A model generated the notes under the pieces. The model saw only the letters and a list, made by a program, of their open reading frames with translations, searched no databases and was not told the DNA's origin. A program made the translations under genes and the position numbers. From contig NZ_JAFDVD010000005.1 of NCBI RefSeq assembly GCF_016887965.1, positions 1-64,000 on the forward strand: 64,000 bases of DNA, given 5' to 3'. Shown here one piece after another: positions 16,773-24,886 of the stretch. This DNA comes from Phycicoccus sonneratiae (lineage in GTDB: Bacteria > Actinomycetota > Actinomycetes > Actinomycetales > Dermatophilaceae). How positions within the stretch are numbered: the stretch's first letter is position 1; each line of letters begins with the position of its first letter.

Positions 16773-17221
16773 CGGCCTCCGCGGGTCCCGGCCCGGACGC
16801 GCCGTTCCGGCCCCGTCGGGGTCGCGTGGTCCCGCTCGGCGTGGCCCTGGTCTTCCTCGCGATCTGCACCGTCGTCGCCGTCGCGATGGGGGTCTCCGGG
16901 GGCTGGGGCGTCGGCGACCAGCTGGCGCTCGTGGCCTTCGGCCTCCTCGTCGCCGGGTTCCTCTCGCGCTACGCGATGATCCGCGCGGTCCCCGGGCCGG
17001 ACGGGCTGACCGTCCGCAACCTCATGACGACGCGCACCGTGGCCTGGGACGAGATCGTCGAGGTCCGGTTCCCCGACGGCGACCCGTGGGTCAGCCTCGA
17101 GCTGTCCGACACCGACGTCCTCGCGGTGATGGCCGTGCAGCGGGTCGACGGCGAGGAGGGGCGGGCCGAGGCGCGACGGCTGGCCGGGCTCGTCCGCGCC
17201 CACCGGGGCGTCAGCGGCTGA
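16769..17221 (+). CDS. PH-domain membrane protein
   Basis: This 150-residue protein has two N-terminal membrane segments (about 20-42 and 50-66) followed by a bacterial PH-like domain with the VRNLMTTRTVAWDEIVEVRFP strand pattern. A small PH-domain membrane protein directly after hisG is a common actinobacterial arrangement. Its function is not established. The GTG overlaps the hisG stop (GTGA, 16769-16772), and the gene end overlaps the convergent MFS gene by 11 bp. Confidence 0.8.
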   Translation: MTASAGPGPDAPFRPRRGRVVPLGVALVFLAICTVVAVAMGVSGGWGVGDQLALVAFGLLVAGFLSRYAMIRAVPGPDGLTVRNLMTTRTVAWDEIVEVRFPDGDPWVSLELSDTDVLAVMAVQRVDGEEGRAEARRLAGLVRAHRGVSG

Positions 17222-18434
17222 CGACCGGCTCCGGCGTGCCGACCCGGTCGGCGTCGGGGCGCAGCCGGCTCGAGGCGAGCAGCTGCGGCAGCCCCACGAG
17301 GGCCAGCACGGCCCAGAGCCACGTGTACCCGCCGCTCGCGTCGCGCACGGCGCCCATCGTCGCGGGGCCGGCCGAGGCGACGGTGTACGACACGAGGAAG
17401 CCCATCGCCGTGAGCCGGGCGCTGTCGCGCGCGGTGGCGGCGTACCGGACGAGCAGGCCGAGACCGAGCGCGAAGCAGGCCCCCTGGCCGCCGCCGATCA
17501 TCACCGCCCAGAGCCACGGCGCGGCGTCGGGGGCGAGCCACACCCCGGCCTCGCCGAGACCACCGAGGAGGGTGGCCCCGACGAGGAGGACTCGGGCGTC
17601 GGTGCGCCGGTCGAGGAGCACGGGGGCGACGAGCCCGGAGACGAGCTGGGCACCGGTGAAGACCGACATGAGCAGGCCTGCGTCGCGGGCGCTCCACCCG
17701 CCCGACTCGTAGGTGGGCGCCAGCCAGGCGAGCGAGGAGTAGAACTGCCAGGACTGGAACGACAGGTAGGCCGCGAGCAGCCAGGCGGTCGGGCTGCGCC
17801 ACGGCAGCGCGTGCGAGACGTCCTCGGGCACAGGCCGGTTCGCGGCGAGCCGGCGCGCGTGGCGCGCCACGGGGATCCACACGAGGCCGGCGACCGCCGC
17901 GAGCGGTGCCCACGCGAGCAGCGACGTCGACCAGCCACCGAGGGCGCCCGCGAGGGGGACGGACAGCGCGGACGCGAGGGCGGCGCCTCCCATCATCGAC
18001 ATCATCGTCAGCCCGGTGCCGAGACCCGCGCGGTGGGCGGGGAAGACGGCCTTGACGATGCCCGGCAGCAGCGTGCCGGCGAGGGCGATGCCGGCGCCTG
18101 CGACGAGCGTGCCCGCGTAGAGCGACCACACCGTGCCGTTCCCGACGCCCCGGAGCACGAGCCCGACGAGGACGAGGCCCACCCCGGCGCCGACGGCCGA
18201 CGCCGCGCCGAGCCGCCGGCCGAGCTGGTTGGCGACCGGGGCGAGCAGGCCCATGCAGAGCACCGGGAGGGTGGTCAGCACCCCCATCCACGCGTTGCTC
18301 AGCCCGAGGTCGGCCCGCACCGTCTCGGCGAGCGGCGGCAGGCTCGCCATCAGGGTGCGCAGGTTCGACGCGACGAGGACGAGCCCGGCGACGACGGCCC
18401 AGCGGGGCAGGGTCGGGGCGTCGGGGGTGCTCAC
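17211..18434 (-). CDS. CynX/NimT-type MFS transporter
   Basis: The 407-residue protein has about twelve hydrophobic helices and no large soluble domain. The start LVASNLRTLMASLPPL and the LGLSNAWMGVLTTLPVLCMG stretch are typical of the cyanate/nitroimidazole-resistance MFS branch (CynX/NimT). The substrate is unknown. GTG 18434 is the first start after the FUSC gene, 20 bp away, so it is the third gene of a minus-strand operon: kinase, FUSC protein, MFS. Confidence 0.85.
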   Translation of the reverse strand: MSTPDAPTLPRWAVVAGLVLVASNLRTLMASLPPLAETVRADLGLSNAWMGVLTTLPVLCMGLLAPVANQLGRRLGAASAVGAGVGLVLVGLVLRGVGNGTVWSLYAGTLVAGAGIALAGTLLPGIVKAVFPAHRAGLGTGLTMMSMMGGAALASALSVPLAGALGGWSTSLLAWAPLAAVAGLVWIPVARHARRLAANRPVPEDVSHALPWRSPTAWLLAAYLSFQSWQFYSSLAWLAPTYESGGWSARDAGLLMSVFTGAQLVSGLVAPVLLDRRTDARVLLVGATLLGGLGEAGVWLAPDAAPWLWAVMIGGGQGACFALGLGLLVRYAATARDSARLTAMGFLVSYTVASAGPATMGAVRDASGGYTWLWAVLALVGLPQLLASSRLRPDADRVGTPEPVVSR

Positions 18435-18454
18435 CGACGCATCCTGCCAGCCGG

Positions 18455-19561
18455 TCAGGGCAGGTGGGACTCCGGGACCAGCTGGAGTGCCTCGTCGTCG
18501 TCGAGGCCGGCGACGACGAGCAGGTCGACGACCATCGAGCGCACCTGCCCGCGGACCATCTCGGCCGAGAGCCCGGCCGCGGGGTCGGCGCGTGCCGACA
18601 GCCCCGCGACCCGTTCGAGCACACCGCGACCCGCCGAGGGCAGGGTGTGCTCGTCGAGGACGCGGGCGAGGTCGTCGGCGGCCCGGGCCAGCTCGGCGAC
18701 GAGGTCGACGTAGTGCGCCGGCACCGGCTCGTCGCGGCGGACGGCCACCGCGGCCCGACGGGCGAGGACCCGCAGGTTGCGCACGCACCGGTCGAGGGGG
18801 ACCACGAGCGCCGAGGCCGCGACGACCTGCGGGCGGTGGCTGCGCAGCAACGGCGACTGCCGCACCGCGGCGACGCCCTCGGTGGCGGCGAGGCGCAGCT
18901 CGCCGAGCTGGGTCTCGAGGGCGCGGGCCCCCTCGAGCGCGGCGACGGCCGCGGCGGCGTCGCCGGTGCGCAGGGCGGTGGCGACCTCGCGCAGCGTCGC
19001 GGCCACGCCGCGGACCGTGCGCGCCGCCTCGGCGCGCGGCCGGGCGACCGGCGTCGTCGGGGCCAGCGCGCCGAGGACGAGCGCGACGAGGCCACCGACG
19101 AGCGCGTCGAGCCAGCGCGAGAGGCCCTGCCCGGCGGACGCGGTGAAGGCGACGATGAACACCGACTGCACGCCGGCCTGGATGACGACGAGCTGGCCTG
19201 AGGACAGGACGACCGCGATGGCCATGGCCGTGACGACGACGAGCGCCATCTGGAGCGGCCCGCTGCCGAGGAGCTCGACGACGACGTCGCCGACGAGGAC
19301 GCCGACGGCGACCCCGAGCGTCACCTCGACGATGCGCCGCAGCCGCTGGCCGTAGGTGAGCCCGAGGCAGATGAGCGCGGTCACGGGTGCGAAGAAGGGC
19401 TGGACGTGCCCGAGGACCTGGCTGGCGAGGGTCCAGGCGAGGACGACGCCGACGCCGATCTGCACGAGCAGGACGAGCCGGTCGCGCAGCCGGTGCAGGC
19501 CGCGGCCCAGCGCGGCCCGGGCGTCCTCGCCGGCCCCGCGGGCCCGGCCCGGCAGACTCAC
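18455..19561 (-). CDS. FUSC-family membrane protein
   Basis: The 368-residue protein has an N-terminal block of about six membrane helices (residues about 35-160) typical of the FUSC/aromatic-acid-exporter (AaeB/YccS-like) family (LVLLVQIGVGVVLAWTLASQ, FFAPVTALICLG). A soluble helical C-terminal half follows. The family is linked to efflux of aromatic acids, but the substrate here is unknown. GTG 19561 overlaps the stop of the upstream kinase gene as GTGA, so expression is coupled. Confidence 0.82.
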   Translation of the reverse strand: MSLPGRARGAGEDARAALGRGLHRLRDRLVLLVQIGVGVVLAWTLASQVLGHVQPFFAPVTALICLGLTYGQRLRRIVEVTLGVAVGVLVGDVVVELLGSGPLQMALVVVTAMAIAVVLSSGQLVVIQAGVQSVFIVAFTASAGQGLSRWLDALVGGLVALVLGALAPTTPVARPRAEAARTVRGVAATLREVATALRTGDAAAAVAALEGARALETQLGELRLAATEGVAAVRQSPLLRSHRPQVVAASALVVPLDRCVRNLRVLARRAAVAVRRDEPVPAHYVDLVAELARAADDLARVLDEHTLPSAGRGVLERVAGLSARADPAAGLSAEMVRGQVRSMVVDLLVVAGLDDDEALQLVPESHLP

Positions 19562-20136
19562 GCCGGGGTCCCGGTCGTCACGACGACATCGGCCTTGGCC
19601 CGCGTGCCGTCGGCGGTGAACAGCGCCTGCTCCTGGGCGGCCCAGCGCTGCCAGTGCGGACGGTAGGCCTCGCCGTCGCGCTCGAGGCCGCGGCGCATCC
19701 GCTGGTCGCGCGGTGCCTCGACCCACACGCGGACCGCGGCGTACCCGCCCGCGGCACCGACGCTCGAGGCGCACCCCTCGACGAGGAGCACGGGCCCGGG
19801 GTCGACGTGGCGGGAGACACCCCAGGCGTCGGCTTCCCAGTCCCACACGCGGTAGGTGCCCCGGCGGCCGCGCGAGAGCGGCAGCAGCACCTGGTTGACG
19901 AGCAGGGGGACCGCCTCGGCGAGGCCGTCCCAGCCGGGGAAGATCTCGTCCATGTGGACGACCGGGCAGCCGAGCACGTCGAGCAGGCCCTTGGCGAGGG
20001 TGGTCTTGCCCGAACCGCTCGGGCCGTCGACGGCGACGACCGCGACCTTGCCGCAGCGCGGCGCCGCGCCCTGGAGGGCGGCGAGGACGGCGTCGACGTG
20101 GGCGGGGTCGGCGGGGTCCGTGACCTGGAACCACAC
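19558..20136 (-). CDS. Uridine-kinase-like P-loop NTPase
   Basis: The 192-residue product has a Walker A loop [16 protein letters not shown] at about residues 35-50 and an MDEIFPGW segment like the substrate-binding region of uridine kinase-type proteins. Later segments WEADAWG and LLVEGCAS match the same fold. The acceptor is unknown. GTG 20136 was chosen because TAGGGT lies 8 bases upstream. It is the first gene of the operon with the FUSC and MFS transporters and is divergent from hisF. Confidence 0.8.
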   Translation of the reverse strand: MWFQVTDPADPAHVDAVLAALQGAAPRCGKVAVVAVDGPSGSGKTTLAKGLLDVLGCPVVHMDEIFPGWDGLAEAVPLLVNQVLLPLSRGRRGTYRVWDWEADAWGVSRHVDPGPVLLVEGCASSVGAAGGYAAVRVWVEAPRDQRMRRGLERDGEAYRPHWQRWAAQEQALFTADGTRAKADVVVTTGTPA

Positions 20137-20144
20137 GACACCCG

Positions 20145-20150
20145 ACCCTA
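20145..20150 (-). promoter_or_regulatory. -10 box of the kinase-FUSC-MFS operon
   Basis: TAGGGT on the minus strand lies 8 bases before the GTG start. Confidence 0.5.
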
Positions 20151-20160
20151 GTGCCGCGGC

Positions 20161-20166
20161 TACGCT
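20161..20166 (+). promoter_or_regulatory. -10 box of a leaderless hisF transcript
   Basis: TACGCT lies 7 bases before GTG 20174. Confidence 0.55.
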
Positions 20167-20173
20167 GGCGCCC

Positions 20174-20962
20174 GTGTCGGTCGCCGTCCGTGTCATCCCG
20201 TGCCTCGACGTCGACGCCGCACGGGTCGTCAAGGGGGTCAACTTCCGGGGCCTGCGCGACGCCGGCGACCCCGTCGAGCTGGCCCGCCGCTACGGCGAGC
20301 AGGGCGCCGACGAGCTGACCTTCCTCGACGTCACCGCGAGCAGCGGCGACCGCGCGACGATGTACGACGTCGTCGCCCGCACCGCCGAGGAGGTCTTCAT
20401 CCCGCTGACCGTCGGGGGCGGCGTGCGCACCGTCGACGACGTCGACCGGCTGCTGCGCGCCGGGGCGGACAAGGTCGGGGTCAACACCGCGGCGATCGCC
20501 CGCCCCGAGCTCATCGCCGAGACCGCCGACCGGTTCGGCGCCCAGGTGCTCGTCCTGTCCGCCGACGTCCGCCGGCGCCGGCACGAGGACGGCACTCCCG
20601 CAGGCGGGTTCGAGGTCACCACGCACGGCGGACGCACCGGTACCGGGCTCGACGCCGTCGAGTGGTGCGCCCGGGCCGAGTCGCTCGGGGCCGGCGAGAT
20701 CCTCCTCAACTCGATGGACGCCGACGGCACGAAGGACGGCTTCGACCTCGAGCTGATCCGGCTCGTGCGGGCCGAGGTGCGCGTGCCGGTCATCGCCAGC
20801 GGGGGAGCGGGTGCCGTCGAGCACTTCGCCCCGGCCGTCGACGCGGGCGCCGACGCGGTCCTCGCCGCGAGTGTGTTCCACTTCGGTGAGCTGACCATCG
20901 GCGAGGTCAAGGACGGCCTCGCCGCCCACGGCCTCCCGGTCCGCCGGGCCACCGCCACCTGA
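20174..20962 (+). CDS. hisF: Imidazole glycerol phosphate synthase cyclase subunit
   Basis: HisF forms imidazole glycerol phosphate and AICAR from PRFAR and the ammonia delivered by HisH (EC 4.3.2.10). The 262-residue TIM barrel has the catalytic Asp of [18 protein letters not shown], the [13 protein letters not shown] phosphate loop, a second Asp in [10 protein letters not shown] and the [11 protein letters not shown] loop. hisH and hisA are not in this window. GTG 20174 fits both the -10 spacing and the start of homology. Confidence 0.95.
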   Translation: MSVAVRVIPCLDVDAARVVKGVNFRGLRDAGDPVELARRYGEQGADELTFLDVTASSGDRATMYDVVARTAEEVFIPLTVGGGVRTVDDVDRLLRAGADKVGVNTAAIARPELIAETADRFGAQVLVLSADVRRRRHEDGTPAGGFEVTTHGGRTGTGLDAVEWCARAESLGAGEILLNSMDADGTKDGFDLELIRLVRAEVRVPVIASGGAGAVEHFAPAVDAGADAVLAASVFHFGELTIGEVKDGLAAHGLPVRRATAT

Positions 20963-20982
20963 CGTCCCGAGGGGGGACCACC

Positions 20983-21540
20983 GTGCTCGACGACACCTTT
21001 GCGCGCGACCTGGTGATGATCGGCGCCGTCTTCGGTGCCGCGACCTTCGCCTGGGCCGGTTGGGCCCAGGAGGGGCCGCCCCCGGCGGGGGGCTGGCGCG
21101 TGGTGCTCGGGGTGCTGTCCGTCGCCGGGCTCGCGCTCGCCGGCTGGAGCGGCGTCCTCGCCGCCCGGAACTGGGACGCCGCGACGGCCATCGCCCCCGG
21201 CGGCCGCGGATTCACGCTCTACCTCGTCGTCTTCTGGGCCGAGGTCCTCGTCGCCGTCGTGGCAGGGATGCTGCTGGCCCGTGCGGGGCGCTCCGACCTC
21301 CTCGCCCCGCTCGTGATGCTCGTCGTCGGCGTGCACTTCGTCGCCCTCGCCGTGGTCTTCGGGCAGCCGGTCCTCCACCTCGTGGCCGTCCTCCTGACGG
21401 CCGTGGCGGTGCTCGCGGCCCTCGTCCCGCCCGGTGGCGTCGCGCGCAGCTTCTGGTGCGGGCTGCTCGGGGCCCCGGTGTTCCTCGGGGTCGGCCTCTG
21501 GTCGTTCCTGCGCGGCGCGTCGGTGCTCTCGGCCGCCTGA
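20983..21540 (+). CDS. Polytopic membrane protein, unknown
   Basis: I do not recognise this family. The 185-residue protein is hydrophobic throughout, with about six predicted membrane helices (around residues 12-30, 38-58, 76-98, 104-124, 128-148 and 158-178). No catalytic motif is visible. It follows hisF after 20 bp with a GGGGGGA site just before the GTG, so it is probably co-transcribed with hisF. Confidence 0.65.
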   Translation: MLDDTFARDLVMIGAVFGAATFAWAGWAQEGPPPAGGWRVVLGVLSVAGLALAGWSGVLAARNWDAATAIAPGGRGFTLYLVVFWAEVLVAVVAGMLLARAGRSDLLAPLVMLVVGVHFVALAVVFGQPVLHLVAVLLTAVAVLAALVPPGGVARSFWCGLLGAPVFLGVGLWSFLRGASVLSAA

Positions 21541-21557
21541 GGCCCGCGTCCCCGGCC

Positions 21558-21563
21558 TAGGCT
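21558..21563 (+). promoter_or_regulatory. -10 box of the Pr6Pr-family gene
   Basis: TAGGCT lies 6 bases before GTG 21570. Confidence 0.5.
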
Positions 21564-21569
21564 CGGCCC

Positions 21570-22241
21570 GTGACCGCCTCCCGCGCCCGGATGCTGCACC
21601 TGCTCGTCGCCGTCGTCGCGACCGGCGCCGTCGCGTTCCAGGCCGTCCTCGTGTTCTCCGGCGAGGCCGTGCTCAACGACGAGGTGCCGCCGCTCGCCAC
21701 CCGCCTGTACCGCCTCGCCGCCTACTTCACGATCCAGAGCAACGTCCTCGTCGCCGTCACGTCCTGGCAACTGTGGCGCGACCCGGCCCGCGACGGCCGC
21801 TGGTGGCGCCCGGTGCGGCTGGCCGCCCTCGTCGGCATCACGGTCACCGGGCTCGTGCACTTCGTCCTGCTGCGCCCGCTGCTCGACCTCGACGGGGCGA
21901 ACTGGGTGGTCGACAAGCTCCTCCACATGGTCGTGCCGGTGCTCGCCGTCCTCGCCTGGTTCCTCGTCGGCCCGCGCCGTCGGGTCACGTGGCGCACGGT
22001 CGGCGAGTCGCTGGTCTGGCCGGTCGTGTGGACCGGGTGGACCCTCGTCGTCGGTGCCCTGAGCGGTTGGTACCCGTACCCGTTCCTCAACCCGGCCAAC
22101 GACGGTGTCGGTGCGGTGGTCGTCGCCTGCCTCGGCATCACGGTGCTCTTCCTCGCCCTCTTCGCCGGGGTGCGTGGACTGGACCACAGGCTCGCGCCGG
22201 CCCCGGCGGGGGAGCTCAGCCCGGCCAGTCGAGCTCGGTGA
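21570..22241 (+). CDS. Pr6Pr-family membrane protein
   Basis: The 223-residue protein has about six membrane helices and the signature RLAAYFTIQSNVLVAVTSW near residues 50-68, with NWVVDKLLHMVVPVLAVLAW further on. This is the pattern of the Pr6Pr family of bacterial membrane proteins related to eukaryotic FAR-17a/AIG1, whose bacterial role is unknown. It has its own leaderless-type promoter. The 3' end overlaps the convergent His-rich gene by 26 bp. Confidence 0.78.
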   Translation: MTASRARMLHLLVAVVATGAVAFQAVLVFSGEAVLNDEVPPLATRLYRLAAYFTIQSNVLVAVTSWQLWRDPARDGRWWRPVRLAALVGITVTGLVHFVLLRPLLDLDGANWVVDKLLHMVVPVLAVLAWFLVGPRRRVTWRTVGESLVWPVVWTGWTLVVGALSGWYPYPFLNPANDGVGAVVVACLGITVLFLALFAGVRGLDHRLAPAPAGELSPASRAR

Positions 22242-22587
22242 CCTCGCCCCCGACCACCGTCGCCGTCAGCACAACGTCGTCGCCGGGCATCGGGCAGAGC
22301 TCGTAGTCGCCGGCGGCCACCGCCGCGTACACGAGCGAGTGGACCGTCCCCGCGGGCGTGGGGCGCCCGACCACCCCGACGTGGGGGTACGCGTGGTCGT
22401 GGTCGTGGTCGGTGTGGTGGTGCGTGTGGCCGTGGCGGCGCGTGGCGCCGACCGGGCGGATCTCGACCTCGAGGTCGGCCAGGTCCGGACGGTCGTCGGG
22501 CATGGTGACGACGAGGGCGCCGACGTCGTCGCCGATGTCGAGGGGGACCGGTCCCTGACCGGCATCGGGGTTCTCGGGGGTGTGCAC
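22216..22587 (-). CDS. Small His-rich protein, possible metal binder
   Basis: The 123-residue product has a cluster of histidines (HGHTHHHTDHDHDHAYPH near residues 53-70) in an otherwise acidic protein. A C-terminal GTVHSLVYAAVAAGDYEL...VTELDWPG part looks like a small beta domain. Such clusters usually bind Zn, Ni, Cu or Co. GTG 22587 is preferred over GTG 22602 because an AGAGGA site lies about 6 bases upstream. It is downstream of the DUF4331 gene and separated from it by a hairpin. No signal peptide is seen. The function is unknown. Confidence 0.65.
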   Translation of the reverse strand: MHTPENPDAGQGPVPLDIGDDVGALVVTMPDDRPDLADLEVEIRPVGATRRHGHTHHHTDHDHDHAYPHVGVVGRPTPAGTVHSLVYAAVAAGDYELCPMPGDDVVLTATVVGGEVTELDWPG

Positions 22588-22620
22588 GGGACGTCCTCTC
22601 ACGCGGGGTGGGCGACGGGT

Positions 22621-22654
22621 CCCGCCCGCCGACCGGTGACGGCCGGCGGACGGG
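22621..22654 (-). terminator. Hairpin between the DUF4331 and His-rich genes
   Basis: CCGCCGACCG (22626-22635) pairs with CGGCCGGCGG (22640-22649) with one mismatch and a 4-base loop. An outer CCCG/CGGG pair (22621-22624/22651-22654) extends it. It may terminate or attenuate transcription before the His-rich gene. Confidence 0.5.
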
Positions 22655-22662
22655 AGCCGCTC

Positions 22663-24051
22663 TCAGGAGGCGCCGCCCGGCGTACCGGGCGTCGTCTGGT
22701 AGCCGCCGGCCGGGGTCCCGAGGTACGGGAACACGTCGAGGAACGGCGGGTTGGTGTTCGTCGTCCCGTCGGTGAGACCGGCCGTGGCGTCGTCGGGGGT
22801 GAACGACGGGTCGACGAGGGGGATGGTCGCCCCCGCGACGGCGCGCAGCTCGATGGCGACGACGTCGTCGACCGGTCGCCGGCCGTTGGGGAAGCCCGCG
22901 GCGTCCCCGGCGACGAGGCCGATCGGGTTCGGCTTCTTCGCGGGCGGGACCGCGAGGTTGAGCCGGAGCATGTCCGCCTGGTTCGGGCCCGTGTAGTTCT
23001 GGAAGCCCGGGACGACCCCCGTGGGGATGCCCGTGAGGAGGATGGCGAGCAGGTCGGCCCGGTCCTTCGTGTAGGCCGCCAGCTTCGGGAAGACCCCCGG
23101 GTAGAGCGCCGGCAGGAGGCCGGCGAGCTCGGGCTTCTTCACGTACTGGGCGTAGGCCTTGTCGTACTGCGGGAGCACGGCGTTCCACTTGTCCTTCTCG
23201 GCCATCGGCGTGATGACCTCGTTGAACAGGGGGTTGCCGAGGCGCGAGACCTGCTGGAACGGTCCGGTCGAGACCGGCTCGCCGCGCCCCTGGTAGATGA
23301 CCCGCGTCTTCTGCCGGCTGGCCGTCGCCCAGACCCCGATGACCGAGCGTGCGTCCCCGACGTCCTTCGGGGCCACGTTGCCGGCCGTGAGGTCGGTCTT
23401 CGGCACCTGGATGGCGATGCTGTGGACGTTGAGCCCCTGCGTGCCGTTGACCCCTGCCGCGGTCGCCGACGGGATGAGGTGGGCCATCTGGAACGGCCGG
23501 AGCGTGCCCAGGTCGAAGATGCTGCCGAGGTCGACGTGGAAGCCCTCGGCCCGCTGCCCCGCGAAGACGGTGCGGCCACCGGCGATGCGGTGCACCGCCT
23601 GGGCGGCGAGCTTCGGGTAGTTCGGCGTGCTCCGCGGCCCGACGTTGACCGGTGGGCAGGCGAGCCGGGAGGCGATCTCCTTCCAGCCCTTGCCCTTCTG
23701 GTAGCGCGTCACCGTGTAGTACTGGGGACGGTTCCAGGTCGAGTCGCTGATCGACGTGATCGGGCCGGTGTTGTAGAGGAAGGTCTTCCGGTTGCGGATG
23801 CCTGTCGTGAACCGGAACCGGTAGGTGACGTCGGGCTCGCCCGCCGTGCCCGAGTTGCTGATGTTGATCTCGTAGAGCACGTCGTCACCGAACTCGTAGA
23901 AGTTCGGCCCGCCCTGGGGGTTCTGGAACGGGATGAAGTTCGCGATGAGGGTGACGGTGTCCGGCTTGTCCGGGCTGACGAACGCGTAGACGTCGGTGTT
24001 GTCGGCGACCGGGTCCTTGGAGATCTCCGGTGCCTCGCGGTGGGAGGACAT
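22663..24051 (-). CDS. DUF4331 family protein without its own signal peptide
   Basis: The 462-residue protein begins [20 protein letters not shown], the hallmark N-terminus of DUF4331, followed by VYAFVSPDKPDTVTLIANF and GPNFYEFGDDVLYEI. A GFHVDLGSIFDLGTL segment and a MRLNLAVPP-like C-terminal region are also present. DUF4331 proteins are mostly exported and of unknown function. Here the ORF starts exactly at what is usually the mature N-terminus, so no signal peptide is encoded. The ATG overlaps the stop of the upstream Tat-signal gene as TGATG (24049-24053). Confidence 0.88.
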   Translation of the reverse strand: MSSHREAPEISKDPVADNTDVYAFVSPDKPDTVTLIANFIPFQNPQGGPNFYEFGDDVLYEINISNSGTAGEPDVTYRFRFTTGIRNRKTFLYNTGPITSISDSTWNRPQYYTVTRYQKGKGWKEIASRLACPPVNVGPRSTPNYPKLAAQAVHRIAGGRTVFAGQRAEGFHVDLGSIFDLGTLRPFQMAHLIPSATAAGVNGTQGLNVHSIAIQVPKTDLTAGNVAPKDVGDARSVIGVWATASRQKTRVIYQGRGEPVSTGPFQQVSRLGNPLFNEVITPMAEKDKWNAVLPQYDKAYAQYVKKPELAGLLPALYPGVFPKLAAYTKDRADLLAILLTGIPTGVVPGFQNYTGPNQADMLRLNLAVPPAKKPNPIGLVAGDAAGFPNGRRPVDDVVAIELRAVAGATIPLVDPSFTPDDATAGLTDGTTNTNPPFLDVFPYLGTPAGGYQTTPGTPGGAS

Positions 24052-24314
24052 CAGGCCTTCCCCCCTGCCGCCTTGACGAGCCGGCGGACGAGGGCGGGGT
24101 CGTGGACCTCGACCTCCTCCTCGCCGACCATGAGCGAGATGACGCCGGTGCCGGGGTCCTCGATGAAGGCGACGAGGACGGCGCCGTCCAGGTCCTCGAG
24201 CGCCTCGTCGCGCGTGCGTGGTGAGGCCTGCGCTGCCGCGGCCGTGGCGACGACGGCGATGGCCGTCCCCGACCCTGCCGCTGCCAGCAGGCCGCGTCGT
24301 GATGTCCCTGCCAT
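24051..24314 (-). CDS. Small protein with Tat signal, partner of DUF4331
   Basis: The 87-residue product starts [20 protein letters not shown], a twin-arginine signal (SRRGLL) with a short Ala-rich hydrophobic core and a likely AxA cleavage site around residue 30 (AAAAQAS). The mature part is only about 55 residues and contains [38 protein letters not shown] 24314 has a GGAAGGGA site just upstream. It is the first gene of the operon with DUF4331. Its function is unknown, and it may serve as export or assembly partner. Confidence 0.75.
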   Translation of the reverse strand: MAGTSRRGLLAAAGSGTAIAVVATAAAAQASPRTRDEALEDLDGAVLVAFIEDPGTGVISLMVGEEEVEVHDPALVRRLVKAAGGKA

Positions 24315-24333
24315 GGGTGATCCCTTCCTGGGG

Positions 24334-24353
24334 GCGCGGGAGAGCTCCCGCGC
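24334..24353 (-). promoter_or_regulatory. Stem-loop in the leader of the DUF4331 operon
   Basis: GCGCGGGAG (24334-24342) pairs perfectly with CTCCCGCGC (24345-24353), with only AG between the arms. It lies about 20 bases before the first start codon of the operon. Confidence 0.4.
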
Positions 24354-24385
24354 AGGAGCGGGTCGCCGGGGTCGACCACGAGGGT

Positions 24386-24404
24386 CCACGACGACCCGTC
24401 GTGG
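24386..24404 (-). promoter_or_regulatory. Second stem-loop or dyad in the same intergenic region
   Basis: CCACGACG (24386-24393) pairs with CGTCGTGG (24397-24404) around a 3-base centre. It could be an operator dyad or an RNA hairpin. Confidence 0.4.
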
Positions 24405-24505
24405 TTCGGAGCCGAGCGCGATCCGGATGGGTTTGCGCCCGAGGAAGGGACGAACGTCTCGACGGCCACCGACGGACCCCGGTCGGCGCACCGACCCGGT
24501 CGCGG

Positions 24506-24511
24506 CAGAAT
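24506..24511 (+). promoter_or_regulatory. -10 box of a leaderless hisI-trp transcript
   Basis: CAGAAT lies 6 bases before GTG 24518. It keeps the A and T of the TANNNT pattern. Confidence 0.45.
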
Positions 24512-24517
24512 GGGCGC

Positions 24518-24886
24518 GTGCCGACCCCCGACGCCCTCGACCCCGCCCTCGCCGCGCGCCTCAAGCGCGACGACCAGGGCCTCGTCGCCGCCGTCGTCCA
24601 GCAGCACGACAGCGGCGAGGTCCTCATGCTCGGCTGGATGGACGACGAGGCGCTGCGCCGCACGCTCACCGAGGGGCGGGTGACCTTCTGGTCGCGCAGC
24701 CGCGCGGAGTACTGGCGCAAGGGCGACACCTCCGGCCACGTGCAGCACGTCCGCTCGGTCGCGCTCGACTGCGACGGCGACGCCGTGCTCGTGCGCGTCG
24801 ACCAGGTCGGGGCGGCCTGCCACACCGGCGACCGCACCTGCTTCGACGCCGGCGACCTCGGCGCGACCGTCGGGGGAGGGGCGTGA
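24518..24886 (+). CDS. hisI: Phosphoribosyl-AMP cyclohydrolase
   Basis: HisI opens the adenine ring of phosphoribosyl-AMP in histidine synthesis (EC 3.5.4.19). The 122-residue protein has [15 protein letters not shown], the metal-binding [15 protein letters not shown] segment and the zinc-binding [10 protein letters not shown] motif. It is the stand-alone cyclohydrolase form, since hisE is separate at 15635. Its stop overlaps the trpE start as GTGA, placing a histidine gene at the head of the trp operon. Confidence 0.95.
   Translation: MPTPDALDPALAARLKRDDQGLVAAVVQQHDSGEVLMLGWMDDEALRRTLTEGRVTFWSRSRAEYWRKGDTSGHVQHVRSVALDCDGDAVLVRVDQVGAACHTGDRTCFDAGDLGATVGGGA

Noticed and set aside
24483-24517. 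Tryptophan attenuator or T-box before hisI/trpE
   Set aside because: There is no Trp-codon leader ORF, no T-box sequence and no terminator hairpin near the start; the transcript looks leaderless.
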